Counted from the first letter of the stretch, positions 8,651 to 16,632 are shown. The stretch: DNA of 50,890 nucleotides from Planctomycetaceae bacterium (GCA_021371965.1 JAJFVE010000105.1:1-50890), one strand, 5' to 3'. Notes: generated by a model not told the origin, from the letters alone. Numbers and translations are program-made.

Positions 8651-8700
8651 CAAAGCCCACAGGCAGCCGCGCCAATGATTGGGGCCGCCCGTGGGCTTTG
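8651..8700 (-). terminator. Hairpin terminator after ilvC
   Basis: A 10-bp perfect stem (8651-8660 with 8691-8700) closes a GC-rich loop that can pair further. On the minus strand it is followed by TATTTGAA, not a long T run, so termination may be incomplete. It sits between the ilvC stop (8730) and the AEC start (8640). Confidence 0.6.
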
Positions 8701-8729
8701 CTCGGTGCGTTCAATCGCACGCCTCCGGC

Positions 8730-9749
8730 TCACTCCTCGGGGGCTTCCTTGGCTTCCATCCAGCTGAACATCTTGCGCAGTTGGCGGCCGACGACTTCGA
8801 TCGGGTGGTTCTTGTCGGCTTCGTACATCCGCTTGAAGTTGGGCTTGCCCGCCTTGCACTCGGCCAGCCATTCCTTGGCGAAGCTGCCGTCCTGGATGGC
8901 CTTGAGGGCCTTCTTCATGTTCTCCTTCACGCGCGCGTCGACGATCTGCGGACCCACGTGCAGGTCGCCCCACTCGGCGGTGTTGGAGATGCTGTAACGC
9001 ATGTAGCTCATGCCGCCCTCGGCCATCAGCTTGATGATCAGCAGCAGCTCATGCAGCACTTCGAAGTACGCGATGCCGGGCTGATATCCCGCCTCGGTCA
9101 GCGTTTCAAAGCCGGCTTTGACCAGGCTGGTCAGCCCGCCGCAGAGGACGGTCTGCTCGCCGAAGAGGTCGGTCTCGGTCTCTTCGGTGAAGGTGGTCTC
9201 GATGATGCCCGCGCGGCCACCGCCGACGCCGATGCCCCAGGCCAGGGCGGTCTGGAAGGCCTTGCCGGTGGCGTTCTTCTCGATGGCGATCAGGCACGGC
9301 ACGCCCGAGCCTTCGACGAAGCAGCTTCGCACGGTGTGGCCGGGACCCTTGGGGGCGATCATGATCACGTCGACGCCCTCGGGCGCCTGGATGCAGCCGT
9401 AGCGAATGTTGAACCCGTGGCAGAAGCCCAGCGCCTTGCCGGGCTTGAGATTGGGCTTGATCGCCTTCTCGTACACGATCGCCTGGACTTCGTCGGGCAG
9501 CGTGATGACGATCAGGTCGCCGACCTTGGTCGCCTCTTCAGCCGAGATCGGCTCGAAGCCCGCTTCCTTGGCCAGGCGGTAATTGTTCGTGCCAGGCAGT
9601 TCGGACACCACGACCTTGATGCCGCTGTCGCGCAGGTTCTGCGAATGGGCGTGGCCCTGGCTGCCAAAACCCACCACGGCCACGGTCTTGCCCTTGAGGG
9701 CGTCGAGCGAGCCATCTTTGTCATAGTAAATCTTCAGTTGCTGTGCCAT
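8730..9749 (-). CDS. ilvC: Ketol-acid reductoisomerase
   Basis: NADPH-dependent enzyme of valine, leucine and isoleucine synthesis; it rearranges and reduces acetolactate or acetohydroxybutyrate. The 339-residue protein is a short class I KARI. Seen: the Rossmann motif GFGSQGHAHSQ at 27-37, the APKGPGHTVR segment, the metal-site helix DLFGEQTVLCGG, and EVLHELLLIIKLMAEGG in the knotted C-terminal domain. Start chosen at ATG 9749, where AGGAG lies 10 bases upstream and the protein begins MAQQLKIYY; an upstream in-frame ATG would add 23 unrelated residues and lie before the promoter. No ilvB, ilvN or leuA is adjacent. Confidence 0.97.
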   Translation of the reverse strand: MAQQLKIYYDKDGSLDALKGKTVAVVGFGSQGHAHSQNLRDSGIKVVVSELPGTNNYRLAKEAGFEPISAEEATKVGDLIVITLPDEVQAIVYEKAIKPNLKPGKALGFCHGFNIRYGCIQAPEGVDVIMIAPKGPGHTVRSCFVEGSGVPCLIAIEKNATGKAFQTALAWGIGVGGGRAGIIETTFTEETETDLFGEQTVLCGGLTSLVKAGFETLTEAGYQPGIAYFEVLHELLLIIKLMAEGGMSYMRYSISNTAEWGDLHVGPQIVDARVKENMKKALKAIQDGSFAKEWLAECKAGKPNFKRMYEADKNHPIEVVGRQLRKMFSWMEAKEAPEE

Positions 9750-9789
9750 CGTATTAACTCCTGTCTCAGTGTCGTTTGCGAAGCGGCCA

Positions 9790-9818
9790 GTTGTACCCTC
9801 CACGCGGGCCGGCGTCAA
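9790..9818 (-). promoter_or_regulatory. ilvC: Sigma-70-type promoter of ilvC
   Basis: On the minus strand: TTGACG (complement of 9813-9818), a 17-base spacer and TACAAC (complement of 9790-9795). The predicted start near 9783 gives a leader of about 34 bases. Confidence 0.7.
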
Positions 9819-9960
9819 GGGGTAGGACCTCTGGCGAATTTTTAAGATTAGCCCTGAGGACTATTTAGGACTCTTTTAGTCCACATTCTACGATGCATGC
9901 CTACAATGCGCTAAAAGTCACCGAAACCGCCCCGACAAGTGACGAAAGGAAGTTGGATTC

Positions 9961-10698
9961 ATGTTGAACGCACACCGAATCATCAGCCGGCAGACACATG
10001 GTCTGATCCCGATGGTTCTTGGAATCGCCGCAGTGATCTGTTCGCCCGCAGCCGCAGCGGTCATGTACAGCGGCAGTTTAACCTCTGCCGATGGCGGCCT
10101 GCAGGGAACGGGACTGTGGGTCAACAGCAATGGCGACGCGGGCTGGTTCGCCCCGACGCTGAGTTGGACCGTGACCCAGAACCCGGACGATTCCTGGCAC
10201 TATTTCTACAGCCTGAGCGTCTATCACGGTTCGATCAGCCACTGGATTATCGAAGCCTCGCCAACGTTCACCGAGGATAACCTGAACAATCCCCTGGCGT
10301 CGCAGGGATCGTTTGGCAGCATCGACGTGGGCCTGTTCAGTCCCGGAGGCTCGAACCCGAACCTGCCCGCGCCGATCCATGGCATCAAGTTCGACGAGAC
10401 GGAAGGGCTGACGTTGACGATCAGCTTCGACAGCCTTCGCCGTCCGGTCTGGGGCGACACATACTCCAAGGACGGCAAGGCCGGCGGCGTCTTCAACACG
10501 CTGTGGAACTCCGGCCTGACCGCCAGCGATACCGACCCGCTCGACCACCCGGCCAATGGATCCGTCAACTACCACGTGCTTGTCCCCGACACGCTGGACA
10601 CCGGTCCGGTCCCCGAGCCGGCGACGCTGGCGCTGCTGGCGACCGGGACAGTGGCCCTGATGCTTACGAGAAACTCGAGACGCCGCCACGAAACGTGA
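9961..10698 (+). CDS. PEP-CTERM surface protein 1
   Basis: Exported protein of 245 residues with no known enzymatic domain. It has an N-terminal signal peptide (hydrophobic stretch LIPMVLGIAAVICSPAAAA) and a C-terminal PEP-CTERM sorting tail: VPEPATLALLATGTVALM then a basic end (RNSRRRHET). In known systems an exosortase cuts at the PEP motif and the protein is displayed or released with extracellular polymer. The middle part, from MYSGSLTSADGGLQGTG to the proline of the tail, is probably a beta-rich domain shared with the next gene. AAAGGAAG lies about 8 bases before the ATG. No exosortase or glycosyltransferase cluster is in the window. Confidence 0.88.
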   Translation: MLNAHRIISRQTHGLIPMVLGIAAVICSPAAAAVMYSGSLTSADGGLQGTGLWVNSNGDAGWFAPTLSWTVTQNPDDSWHYFYSLSVYHGSISHWIIEASPTFTEDNLNNPLASQGSFGSIDVGLFSPGGSNPNLPAPIHGIKFDETEGLTLTISFDSLRRPVWGDTYSKDGKAGGVFNTLWNSGLTASDTDPLDHPANGSVNYHVLVPDTLDTGPVPEPATLALLATGTVALMLTRNSRRRHET

Positions 10699-11298
10699 TC
10701 TTCATGGCTGCGCGTAACCTCAGCTAGTGCATGAGGCGGGGAACGTCGACAGCATCAGCGGGGCGCCGAAAAGGCCTTTGAATCGCCGCATGCCCGTTTT
10801 GTCATTTCCATCATTTCTGAACAAATTCTCATGTTTGTTGTTTACTTTCTTCCAAGTCGCTCTAATAATATGGCTTCAAAGCCTTCGAGAATTGGCGAAA
10901 GCGAGGCTATAGAGATGTTCCTGCCCGCCATCAACATGCTGTACTGGCCTGCCAAGAGTAAGTGGACTGTGGAGCAATCACGCCGATGAATCTAAGTTTT
11001 CAGGTTGTCCACCTTGGGCTCCCATCGTCCAGGTTGGCGCATTGACCTGAATGTGGAGAGAGAACAGAGCGTCAAGCTCTGACCGCGAACGGATGGAAAC
11101 GTGAGGCATGCCTCTTGAAAGGAGATGCTTGCCTTCTCCAGCGGAAGCAATGGAAGGTTTTAACTCTGTCTATTGCGTGAAAGGATGGTGCCCGGGGCGT
11201 AGGACGAAATCTATGTTACGAAATGGGTTTGTTTATGTCTCGCTTGTGTTACTTGTTTCGATCACGCACTAATACCTTATAGTTGCGGTAGTGTGACT
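10699..11298. other. AT-richer intergenic region, no gene recognised
   Basis: About 600 bases between the two PEP-CTERM genes, visibly lower in GC than the flanks (T-rich at 10797-10875). A short frame at 10727-10912 has no recognisable product or good ribosome-binding site. I see no tRNA, terminator or known riboswitch. Confidence 0.5.
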
Positions 11299-11328
11299 GC
11301 CCCTGCGGTGCCGGCGTAGCGCAGGGGC
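11299..11328 (+). promoter_or_regulatory. Hairpin in leader of PEP-CTERM gene 2
   Basis: A 9-bp perfect stem (11299-11307 with 11320-11328) and a 12-base loop. No T run follows, so it is not a simple terminator. It ends 3 bases before a 15-codon open frame (ATG 11332, stop 11377-11379) whose stop overlaps the probable ATT start of the PEP-CTERM gene. A role in leader regulation is inference only. Confidence 0.35.
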
Positions 11329-11374
11329 GCCATGAGTCGTTGGATTCTCTCGCTCAAAAGAAGGAAGGTGTCCC

Positions 11375-12103
11375 ATTAACATCCGCCATAACATCCTGAG
11401 CGTTGCGTGTGTTTGCTCGGTGGCGTTGGTTGCTTCGACGGCGCAGGGAGCTGTCATGTTCACCGGCAGCCTCAGCGGCGAAGACGGTGGCCTCAGCGGC
11501 ACCGGGCAGTGGATGGCAGCCGCCACCAGCCCCACGACCGATCCGGAGTGGTTCGTTCCCACCCTCAGTTGGACCGTCAGTCAGAACGGCGACAATACCT
11601 GGCACTATGCCTATACCCTGAGCGTGGCGCAGTCCAACATCAGGCAGCTCATCATCGAGTCGTCGGCCATGCTGTCGAAAGCGGACGTGCTCAATCCGAT
11701 AGCCACCGTGGGGCAGTTCGCCCGCGTCAAAGTGGACAACTTCGATTACGGCGCGATTTCGACGCCGTACCTGCCCCAGTCCGTTTACGGCATCAAGTTC
11801 GCCCGCGCCGGCGAACTGACGTTGTCGGTGGAGTTTGACAGCAATTTCGCGCCGGTCTGGGGCGACGTCTACGCCCGCGGGGCCAACTCCGGCGGGATGT
11901 ACAACACCCTGTGGAACGGCGGCTTTGCCGATGAGGATCCTGGCGCCGCCGCTACCGACGGTTCCTACAACAATCACGTTCTGGTGCCTGGCGGCCTGAG
12001 CGTGGGCGCAGGAGAGATCCCCGAACCGTCCACGGTGCTGCTGCTGGGCCTCGGTTCGGTCGCCGCGATCCTGCGGCAACGGCGCCTCAGCACACTTGGC
12101 TAG
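11375..12103 (+). CDS. PEP-CTERM surface protein 2, probable ATT start
   Basis: Paralogue of the preceding PEP-CTERM protein: shared pattern GSLSGEDGGLSGTGQW, then WFVPTLSWTVSQNGD and YGIKF, WGDVYARG and YNTLWNGG blocks in the same order. It ends in a sorting tail, IPEPSTVLLLGLGSVAAIL plus RQRR. The first ordinary start codon in frame is GTG 11420, which would leave only a fragment of a signal peptide. Reading back to ATT 11375 restores a normal one (NIRHNILSVACVCSVALVAS then TAQGA), with AAGGAAGG 6-7 bases upstream and the same spacing as the first paralogue's ATG. ATT starts are rare, so an ATG-to-ATT mutation or sequence error is possible. Length is 242 residues from ATT, or 227 from GTG. 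Terminator follows. Confidence 0.8.
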   Translation: MNIRHNILSVACVCSVALVASTAQGAVMFTGSLSGEDGGLSGTGQWMAAATSPTTDPEWFVPTLSWTVSQNGDNTWHYAYTLSVAQSNIRQLIIESSAMLSKADVLNPIATVGQFARVKVDNFDYGAISTPYLPQSVYGIKFARAGELTLSVEFDSNFAPVWGDVYARGANSGGMYNTLWNGGFADEDPGAAATDGSYNNHVLVPGGLSVGAGEIPEPSTVLLLGLGSVAAILRQRRLSTLG

Positions 12104-12130
12104 CCCCTCCTGAAGGAACAGGCAGGGCAG

Positions 12131-12173
12131 AGCCCCCTTGCGCAGATGGACCTGCTCAAGGGGGCTTGTCTTT
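12131..12173 (+). terminator. Terminator after PEP-CTERM gene 2
   Basis: A 10-bp perfect GC-rich stem (12131-12140 with 12157-12166), a 16-base loop, then TGTCTTT. The T tract is interrupted. Its tail overlaps the -35 box proposed for the next gene. Confidence 0.7.
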
Positions 12174-12193
12174 GGGCCACGTCAGGTTACTAT
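12166..12193 (+). promoter_or_regulatory. Possible promoter giving a leaderless URO-D mRNA
   Basis: TTGTCT (12166-12171), a 16-base spacer and TACTAT (12188-12193). Transcription would begin at about 12200, next to the ATG at 12201. No Shine-Dalgarno sequence precedes that ATG. Confidence 0.45.
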
Positions 12194-12200
12194 TGGCCTC

Positions 12201-13325
12201 ATGGCTGAAACCACGCACGCGATGACGCCCCGACAGCGCTGGTTGGCGGCATTGGACATGCAGGCGGTCGATCGTCTGGCATTCTGGCCCAAGCTGGGGG
12301 GCAATTACGCCCAGGCCCAGAAGGCGCCCTTCCGCGACATGAGCCTCTCTCAAATCCACCAGTGGATCGGCTCGGACTGCCACGAGGGCGTGGGTTCGGG
12401 AATCGCGGCCGCCGTCGAGGGCTGGGAGGTCCAGAGCGAACAGGTCGAGCCTGGATCGGGTCGTATCATCCGCCGCCGGTATCGTGGGCCAGGCGGCGTC
12501 GAGTTGACGTCGGCAGACCAGTTCGACGAAGCCTCGGGCGCCTGGCACCCCGTCGAGTTCCCCGTCAAGACGCCCGAGGACATCGACGCGATGCGCGATT
12601 TCCATCTCGCCCGGCGCGTCTCGCTGGACGAGCCCTCGCTGGCGGCTGCGCGAAAACGCCAGCAAGAGATCGGCTCGGCGGCCAGCACGATGACCGGCAT
12701 CGGCACCAGCGCTTTGATGGACTGGGTGCAGCACTTGGCCGGGGTTGAGAACGCGCACTTCTTTCTGGCCGACTGCCCGCAGCGGGTCGAGGCCCTGTTC
12801 GATGCGATGCACGCCAATCTCGAAGCCGCCGCAGAGTTGGCCGCCCGCCACAGTCCGGCCGACACGCTGTACCTGATCGAGAACACCTCGACGACGCTGA
12901 TCTCGCCCGCCCAGTACCGCCGGTACTGCGCGGGGCACATCGGCCGATACGCCCAGATCGTGCGCAGCCATGGCAAACGCCTGGTGCTGCACATGTGCGG
13001 GCACTTGAAGGATCTGCTGGACCAGTTGGCGGCCGTCGGGGCGCGAGCGTTCGAGGCATACAGCCGCCCGCCGCTGGGCTCGGCCTCGCTGGCGCAGGGG
13101 CGTGCGGCGTGTCCGGATGTCTGCTTCATCGGCGGCACCGGCGCGGGGTTGTGGCTTCGCCCTGCCGAGGATATCATCGCCGCCCTGGAAAGCGACTTGG
13201 CTGCCCTGCCCCACCATCGCGGCCTGGTGATCACCTCGGCGGGCGTGATGCCTCCTGCGGCGACGCCGGAGAAGATCCGCCAGGTCTGCCAGTGGGTGCA
13301 GAGCTATCCCGCGCGAATGGCGTGA
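12201..13325 (+). CDS. URO-D superfamily protein (MtaA/CmuA-like) 1
   Basis: TIM-barrel protein of 374 residues in the uroporphyrinogen decarboxylase superfamily. It is unlikely to be the haem enzyme HemE because the MRQAGRY motif near the N-terminus is absent. It has HMCGH in strand 7-8 (around residue 270), resembling the His-x-Cys zinc site of cobamide-dependent methyltransferases such as MtaA and CmuA. Probable role is methyl or one-carbon transfer, substrate unknown. The N-terminus MTPRQRWLAALD is typical of this group. It is followed, after a 55-base gap with a 7-bp hairpin (13342-13363), by rhamnose mutarotase and a second URO-D-like gene. Start at ATG 12201; an ATG at 12219 is an alternative. 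Confidence 0.8.
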   Translation: MAETTHAMTPRQRWLAALDMQAVDRLAFWPKLGGNYAQAQKAPFRDMSLSQIHQWIGSDCHEGVGSGIAAAVEGWEVQSEQVEPGSGRIIRRRYRGPGGVELTSADQFDEASGAWHPVEFPVKTPEDIDAMRDFHLARRVSLDEPSLAAARKRQQEIGSAASTMTGIGTSALMDWVQHLAGVENAHFFLADCPQRVEALFDAMHANLEAAAELAARHSPADTLYLIENTSTTLISPAQYRRYCAGHIGRYAQIVRSHGKRLVLHMCGHLKDLLDQLAAVGARAFEAYSRPPLGSASLAQGRAACPDVCFIGGTGAGLWLRPAEDIIAALESDLAALPHHRGLVITSAGVMPPAATPEKIRQVCQWVQSYPARMA

Positions 13326-13380
13326 ACATCTGAGCGTTTGGGCTGGTCACTTCGGCGACCAGCGAGTCAGGAGAAAAACG

Positions 13381-13719
13381 ATGCGGCGGTACGGTTCGGT
13401 CATCGGCGTCAAGGAAGATCAGATCGCCCAGTACAAGAAGCTTCACGCCGCGGTGTGGCCCGACGTGCTGGCGATGATCACCGCGTGCAACATCCGCAAT
13501 TACTCGATCTACCTGCGAAAGCTCCCCGACGGCAAGCACTACCTCTTCGCCTATTTCGAGTACGTCGGCAGCGACTATGAGGCCGACATGGCGCGCATGG
13601 CCGCCGACGCCACCACGCAAGAATGGTGGGCCGTCTGCATGCCCTGCCAGCAGCCACTGCCCGACCGCGGCGAGGGCAACTGGTGGGCCGGCATGGAGGA
13701 AGTCTTCCATTGCCCATGA
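13381..13719 (+). CDS. rhaM: L-rhamnose mutarotase
   Basis: Small cytoplasmic enzyme of 112 residues (usual about 104) that interconverts the alpha and beta anomers of L-rhamnose. Seen: the conserved LHAAVWPDVLAMI with the catalytic His region, NIRNYSIYL, the YLFAYFEYVGSDYEADMARM block and the aromatic C-terminal NWWAGMEEVFH. A good ribosome-binding site, CAGGAG, lies 8 bases before the ATG. The last codons overlap the next URO-D-like gene by an ATGA, so both are translated together. No rhamnose isomerase, rhamnulokinase or aldolase gene is close by; the link to URO-D-like proteins is the only context. Confidence 0.9.
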   Translation: MRRYGSVIGVKEDQIAQYKKLHAAVWPDVLAMITACNIRNYSIYLRKLPDGKHYLFAYFEYVGSDYEADMARMAADATTQEWWAVCMPCQQPLPDRGEGNWWAGMEEVFHCP

Positions 13720-14768
13720 CCTCCCGACAGCGCGTGATGGCGGTCTTCGAGGGCCAACTGCCCGACCGCGTGCCGATGTGGTGCGGCGCGTCGCAGGAGT
13801 TCTGGGACAAGTGCAAGACCCAGCTCAAGCTCGACGACGAAGGCCTGCGCAGGCGATACCATGATGACTTCCGACGCGTTCTGGCCCGCTACGCCGGACC
13901 GACCCCGGCGCTGCGGCACGACGAGGCCACCACGCGCACCGTCTTTGGCGTCGAGCGCCACGGCATGGGCTACGGCCAGCCCATCGAGCACCCGCTGGCC
14001 GAAGCCTCGCTGCGGCAGGTGCACGATTACCCCTGGCCGGACCCGGACTGGATGGACGTCTCGCACATTCGCGGCCAGACCGCCGCCTGGGCGGGGCAAT
14101 ACGCCGTCCTGGGCGGCGACTGGTCGCCGTTCTTCCACGACGCCATCGACCTGATGGGCATGGAGGGCCTGTACCTGGCGATGTTCGACCGCCCGGAAGT
14201 CGTCGACGCGATGATGACGCACATGGTCGATTACTACGCCGCCGTCTCGCGGCGCATCTTCGACGCCGCGGCCGACGCGATCGACGTATTTTTCATCGCC
14301 AACGACCTGGGCAGCATGAACGGTCCGCTGCTGAGCCCGGAGATGTTCAAACGATTCATCCTGCCGCACACGCGGCGGCTGATCGAGTTGGGGCACGAGT
14401 ACGGCCTGTACGTGCAGATGCACTGCTGCGGCGGGTTCGCCGAGTTGATTCCGCTGCTAGTCGATGCCGGGCTCGACGCCCTACATTCGGTGCAGCCGTC
14501 GTGCCGCGGGATGGACCTGCGGACGCTCAAGGCCGGCTTCGGCAGCAGGATCGTCTTCAACGGCGCGATCGACTCGCACCGGGTGCTCATCGACGGCACG
14601 CCCGAGACGGTCGTTCGCGACACGCGGGAAGTGCTGGACATCATGATGGGCGGCGGCGGATACATCGGCGGGGCCAGCCATGACACCATCCTGGAAGAAA
14701 CGCCCGTCGAAAACGTCCTGGCCATGTTCGACACGATCGAAGATTACGGGGTCTATGGCGAGCCGTGA
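13716..14768 (+). CDS. URO-D superfamily protein (MtaA/CmuA-like) 2
   Basis: Second TIM-barrel URO-D superfamily protein, 350 residues, coupled to the rhamnose mutarotase by an ATGA overlap at 13716. It starts MTSRQRVMAVFEGQLPDRVP, typical of the COG0407-like group, and has MHCCGGFAELIP around residue 237 where methyltransferase-like members carry a His-x-Cys zinc site. A GGGGYIGGASH loop is near the end. It lacks the HemE MRQAGRY motif. It is only distantly similar to the protein 400 bases upstream, so the pair looks functionally distinct and not a recent duplication. The 3' end overlaps the convergent hemW gene by 16 bases. Confidence 0.82.
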   Translation: MTSRQRVMAVFEGQLPDRVPMWCGASQEFWDKCKTQLKLDDEGLRRRYHDDFRRVLARYAGPTPALRHDEATTRTVFGVERHGMGYGQPIEHPLAEASLRQVHDYPWPDPDWMDVSHIRGQTAAWAGQYAVLGGDWSPFFHDAIDLMGMEGLYLAMFDRPEVVDAMMTHMVDYYAAVSRRIFDAAADAIDVFFIANDLGSMNGPLLSPEMFKRFILPHTRRLIELGHEYGLYVQMHCCGGFAELIPLLVDAGLDALHSVQPSCRGMDLRTLKAGFGSRIVFNGAIDSHRVLIDGTPETVVRDTREVLDIMMGGGGYIGGASHDTILEETPVENVLAMFDTIEDYGVYGEP

Positions 14769-15970
14769 GGCGGCGCGGAATCCGCCTCAGCGATGATGTC
14801 GGCCAGGATCGTGTCGGCCACGAAAAAGTATTCGCGGGCGATGCGGATGGTTTCGCCTGTCACCACCAGAGCGCCCTGTGACGCATATCGCTTGATGGCT
14901 TGCGGAAAAGCATCGATCGGGTCACAGCCAAAGCGCGCGGATAGTTCGCGGCGGCTGATGCCTTCGATCAGACGCAGACCGAGCATCAGCGTCTCGGCAT
15001 AGGCGGCTTGGCCGGCGAGGCGTTCAGCGGAGGCTGGCGGAAAATCGGGACGGTTCCTATCTTCCAGCGCCGTCAGATAAGCTTCGAGGTCCGGCGCGTT
15101 GGTGCGGCGGATGCCGGCGACGTAGCTGGCGGCGGCGGGGCCGATGCCCAGGTATGGGCGGTTGTGCCAGTACGTCAGGTTGTGGCGGCAGCGATTGCCG
15201 GGGCGGGCGAAGTTGGAGATTTCGTAATGCTCCAGGCCCGCGGCCGCCAGCGTCTCGATCGCGGCGTAGTAGCAGTTCTTCTGTGTCTGCTCGTCGGCGG
15301 GTTGCAGTCGCCCGGCGGCCACGTCGGCGGCCAGCGGCGTGCCCTCTTCCACGCTCAGAGCGTAGCAGCTCATGTGCGCGGGCTTCAGGGCGAGGGCGGC
15401 TTTCAGCGAGCGGCGCCATGAGGCCTCATCCTGGCCGGGAACCCCGTATATAAGGTCGAGGCTGATGTTTTCGATCCCGGCGCGGCGGACGGTCTCGACG
15501 GCGCGGGCCACGTCGGCAGCCTTGTGCGGGCGGCCCAGTACAGTCAACTCGGCGTCGGCCAGCGATTGGACACCGATGGAGACGCGGTTGACGCCGGCGG
15601 CAGCGAGAACATCGGCCACGGCGTCATTGAGGCTGCAGGGGTTGGCCTCGACGGAGAACTCGGTGTCGGCGTCGGCAAAGCCCGACAGCGGGGCCAGCAG
15701 TTTTTCCAGCATCGCCGCCCCCAAGGCCGTTGGCGTTCCGCCGCCGACGAAGATGCTTTCTGCCGGCATGGCGAGTTCCGCGAGCCGCATTTCCATCTCT
15801 GCCCCGGCCGCACAGACAAACCTGGCGGCCTTGCGCGGGTCGATCGCCACCGAGAAGAAATCGCAATATCGGCACTTGCGCAGGCAGAAGGGGACGTGGA
15901 TGTATAGGGCCTTCGCCCTATCAGCCGAAATCCTGTCGCCTTTTTTCTTGCAGGCCATACGCAAGATCAT
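14753..15970 (-). CDS. hemW: HemW-type radical SAM protein
   Basis: Radical SAM protein of 405 residues, annotated in many genomes as coproporphyrinogen oxidase-like and in several organisms shown to be a haem chaperone. The N-terminus carries the 4Fe-4S motif CLRKCRYC (Cys29, Cys33, Cys36) followed by Asp-Phe; HemN proper has a further Cys here, so HemW is preferred. Also seen: FVGGGTPTAL, the NPCSLNDA segment, GVQSLAD and a C-terminal HemN_C-like region (LMLGLRLIEGISRREL). Two in-frame ATGs, 15970 and 15958, are possible and neither has a clear ribosome-binding site. The end overlaps the URO-D gene, but that neighbour is probably not a haem enzyme. Confidence 0.92.
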   Translation of the reverse strand: MILRMACKKKGDRISADRAKALYIHVPFCLRKCRYCDFFSVAIDPRKAARFVCAAGAEMEMRLAELAMPAESIFVGGGTPTALGAAMLEKLLAPLSGFADADTEFSVEANPCSLNDAVADVLAAAGVNRVSIGVQSLADAELTVLGRPHKAADVARAVETVRRAGIENISLDLIYGVPGQDEASWRRSLKAALALKPAHMSCYALSVEEGTPLAADVAAGRLQPADEQTQKNCYYAAIETLAAAGLEHYEISNFARPGNRCRHNLTYWHNRPYLGIGPAAASYVAGIRRTNAPDLEAYLTALEDRNRPDFPPASAERLAGQAAYAETLMLGLRLIEGISRRELSARFGCDPIDAFPQAIKRYASQGALVVTGETIRIAREYFFVADTILADIIAEADSAPPHGSP

Positions 15971-15975
15971 AAAAT
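15948..15975 (+). promoter_or_regulatory. Promoter of FHA gene, overlapping the hemW start
   Basis: TTGCAG (15948-15953), a 16-base spacer and TAAAAT (15970-15975), the same -35 and spacing as the Mla operon promoter. It lies on top of the first codons of the divergent hemW. Confidence 0.5.
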
Positions 15976-16035
15976 AAAAGAGCGGTAATTCCTAGGCAGC
16001 CGGCATACGTGGCTACCCCAACCATCGAGGCGGTT

Positions 16036-16587
16036 ATGGACGTAACACTGGTAATGTTCAAAGGCGATGGGCAGCGTAAGGATTTCCCTCTGACGGGGCA
16101 GTCGGTCACGGTAGGCCGCTCTGAAGATTGCGACTTGCGGATCCCGCTGCTGAGCGTGTCGCGCCACCACTGTCAACTGGTGCTCGCCGGCGACAAGATC
16201 GCTGCCAAGGATCTCGGATCCTCCAACGGCACGTACGTCAACAACCGCCGCATCAGCGGCGAAGTGGCGCTGCAGGCCGGCGATCGCGTCGTCGTCGGGC
16301 CTATCGTCTTCACCGTCCAACTCGACGGCGAGCCCCAGGAAATCCAGCCCGTCAAGACCAAGGGGCAGAAGATGGCCGAGCAAGGCCAAGCCGCCCAGGA
16401 AGTCGTCGACGTCGATGCCGACGTCACCGCCCGTGGCGGGGCCTCCGACGCCGACGTGCTGAGCAGCCTGGCTGGCGGACAGGACAATGAGGTCGTCATC
16501 GAGGAAGAGGAAGCCGCCGTCGAACTCGACCCCATCGCCGCCCTGGAAGCCCTCGCCAGCGAACGCGACAAAGACAAGAAGAAATAA
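16036..16587 (+). CDS. FHA-domain protein
   Basis: Cytoplasmic protein of 183 residues with one forkhead-associated domain at about residues 1-95, which binds phosphothreonine peptides. Seen: the core FHA signature VTVGRSEDCDLRIP, then LSVSRHHCQL and DLGSSNGTYVNNRRI. The C-terminal half is an acidic, low-complexity tail (VVIEEEEAAVELD) ending in DKDKKK, without a catalytic domain. Start at ATG 16036, preceded by GAGG at 7 bases; a GTG at 16009 in frame is less likely. It is probably monocistronic: a palindromic repeat separates it from fucU. No serine/threonine kinase gene is in the window apart from the RsbW-type kinase. Confidence 0.88.
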   Translation: MDVTLVMFKGDGQRKDFPLTGQSVTVGRSEDCDLRIPLLSVSRHHCQLVLAGDKIAAKDLGSSNGTYVNNRRISGEVALQAGDRVVVGPIVFTVQLDGEPQEIQPVKTKGQKMAEQGQAAQEVVDVDADVTARGGASDADVLSSLAGGQDNEVVIEEEEAAVELDPIAALEALASERDKDKKK

Positions 16588-16632
16588 TTGGGCGCCGTGG
16601 CGCGACGACAGCCACTGTTTGGTCATGCACTG

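Noticed and set aside
6236..8653. A very long minus-strand open frame across mlaF and mlaD
   Set aside because: It is antisense to two clear genes and its translation is low-complexity Gly/Arg/Ala; long antisense frames are expected at this GC content.
9830..9960. A sigma-54 promoter for PEP-CTERM gene 1
   Set aside because: No TGGCAC-N5-TTGC element found. A TACAAT at 9902-9907 lacks a convincing -35 partner, so no promoter is listed.
10727..10912. A 61-codon frame after PEP-CTERM gene 1
   Set aside because: No ribosome-binding site, no family resemblance, in an AT-richer gap.
12201..15970. A haem biosynthesis cluster (hemE-like genes beside hemW)
   Set aside because: The two URO-D-like proteins lack the HemE MRQAGRY motif and have methyltransferase-like His-x-Cys sites; hemW is only a convergent neighbour.
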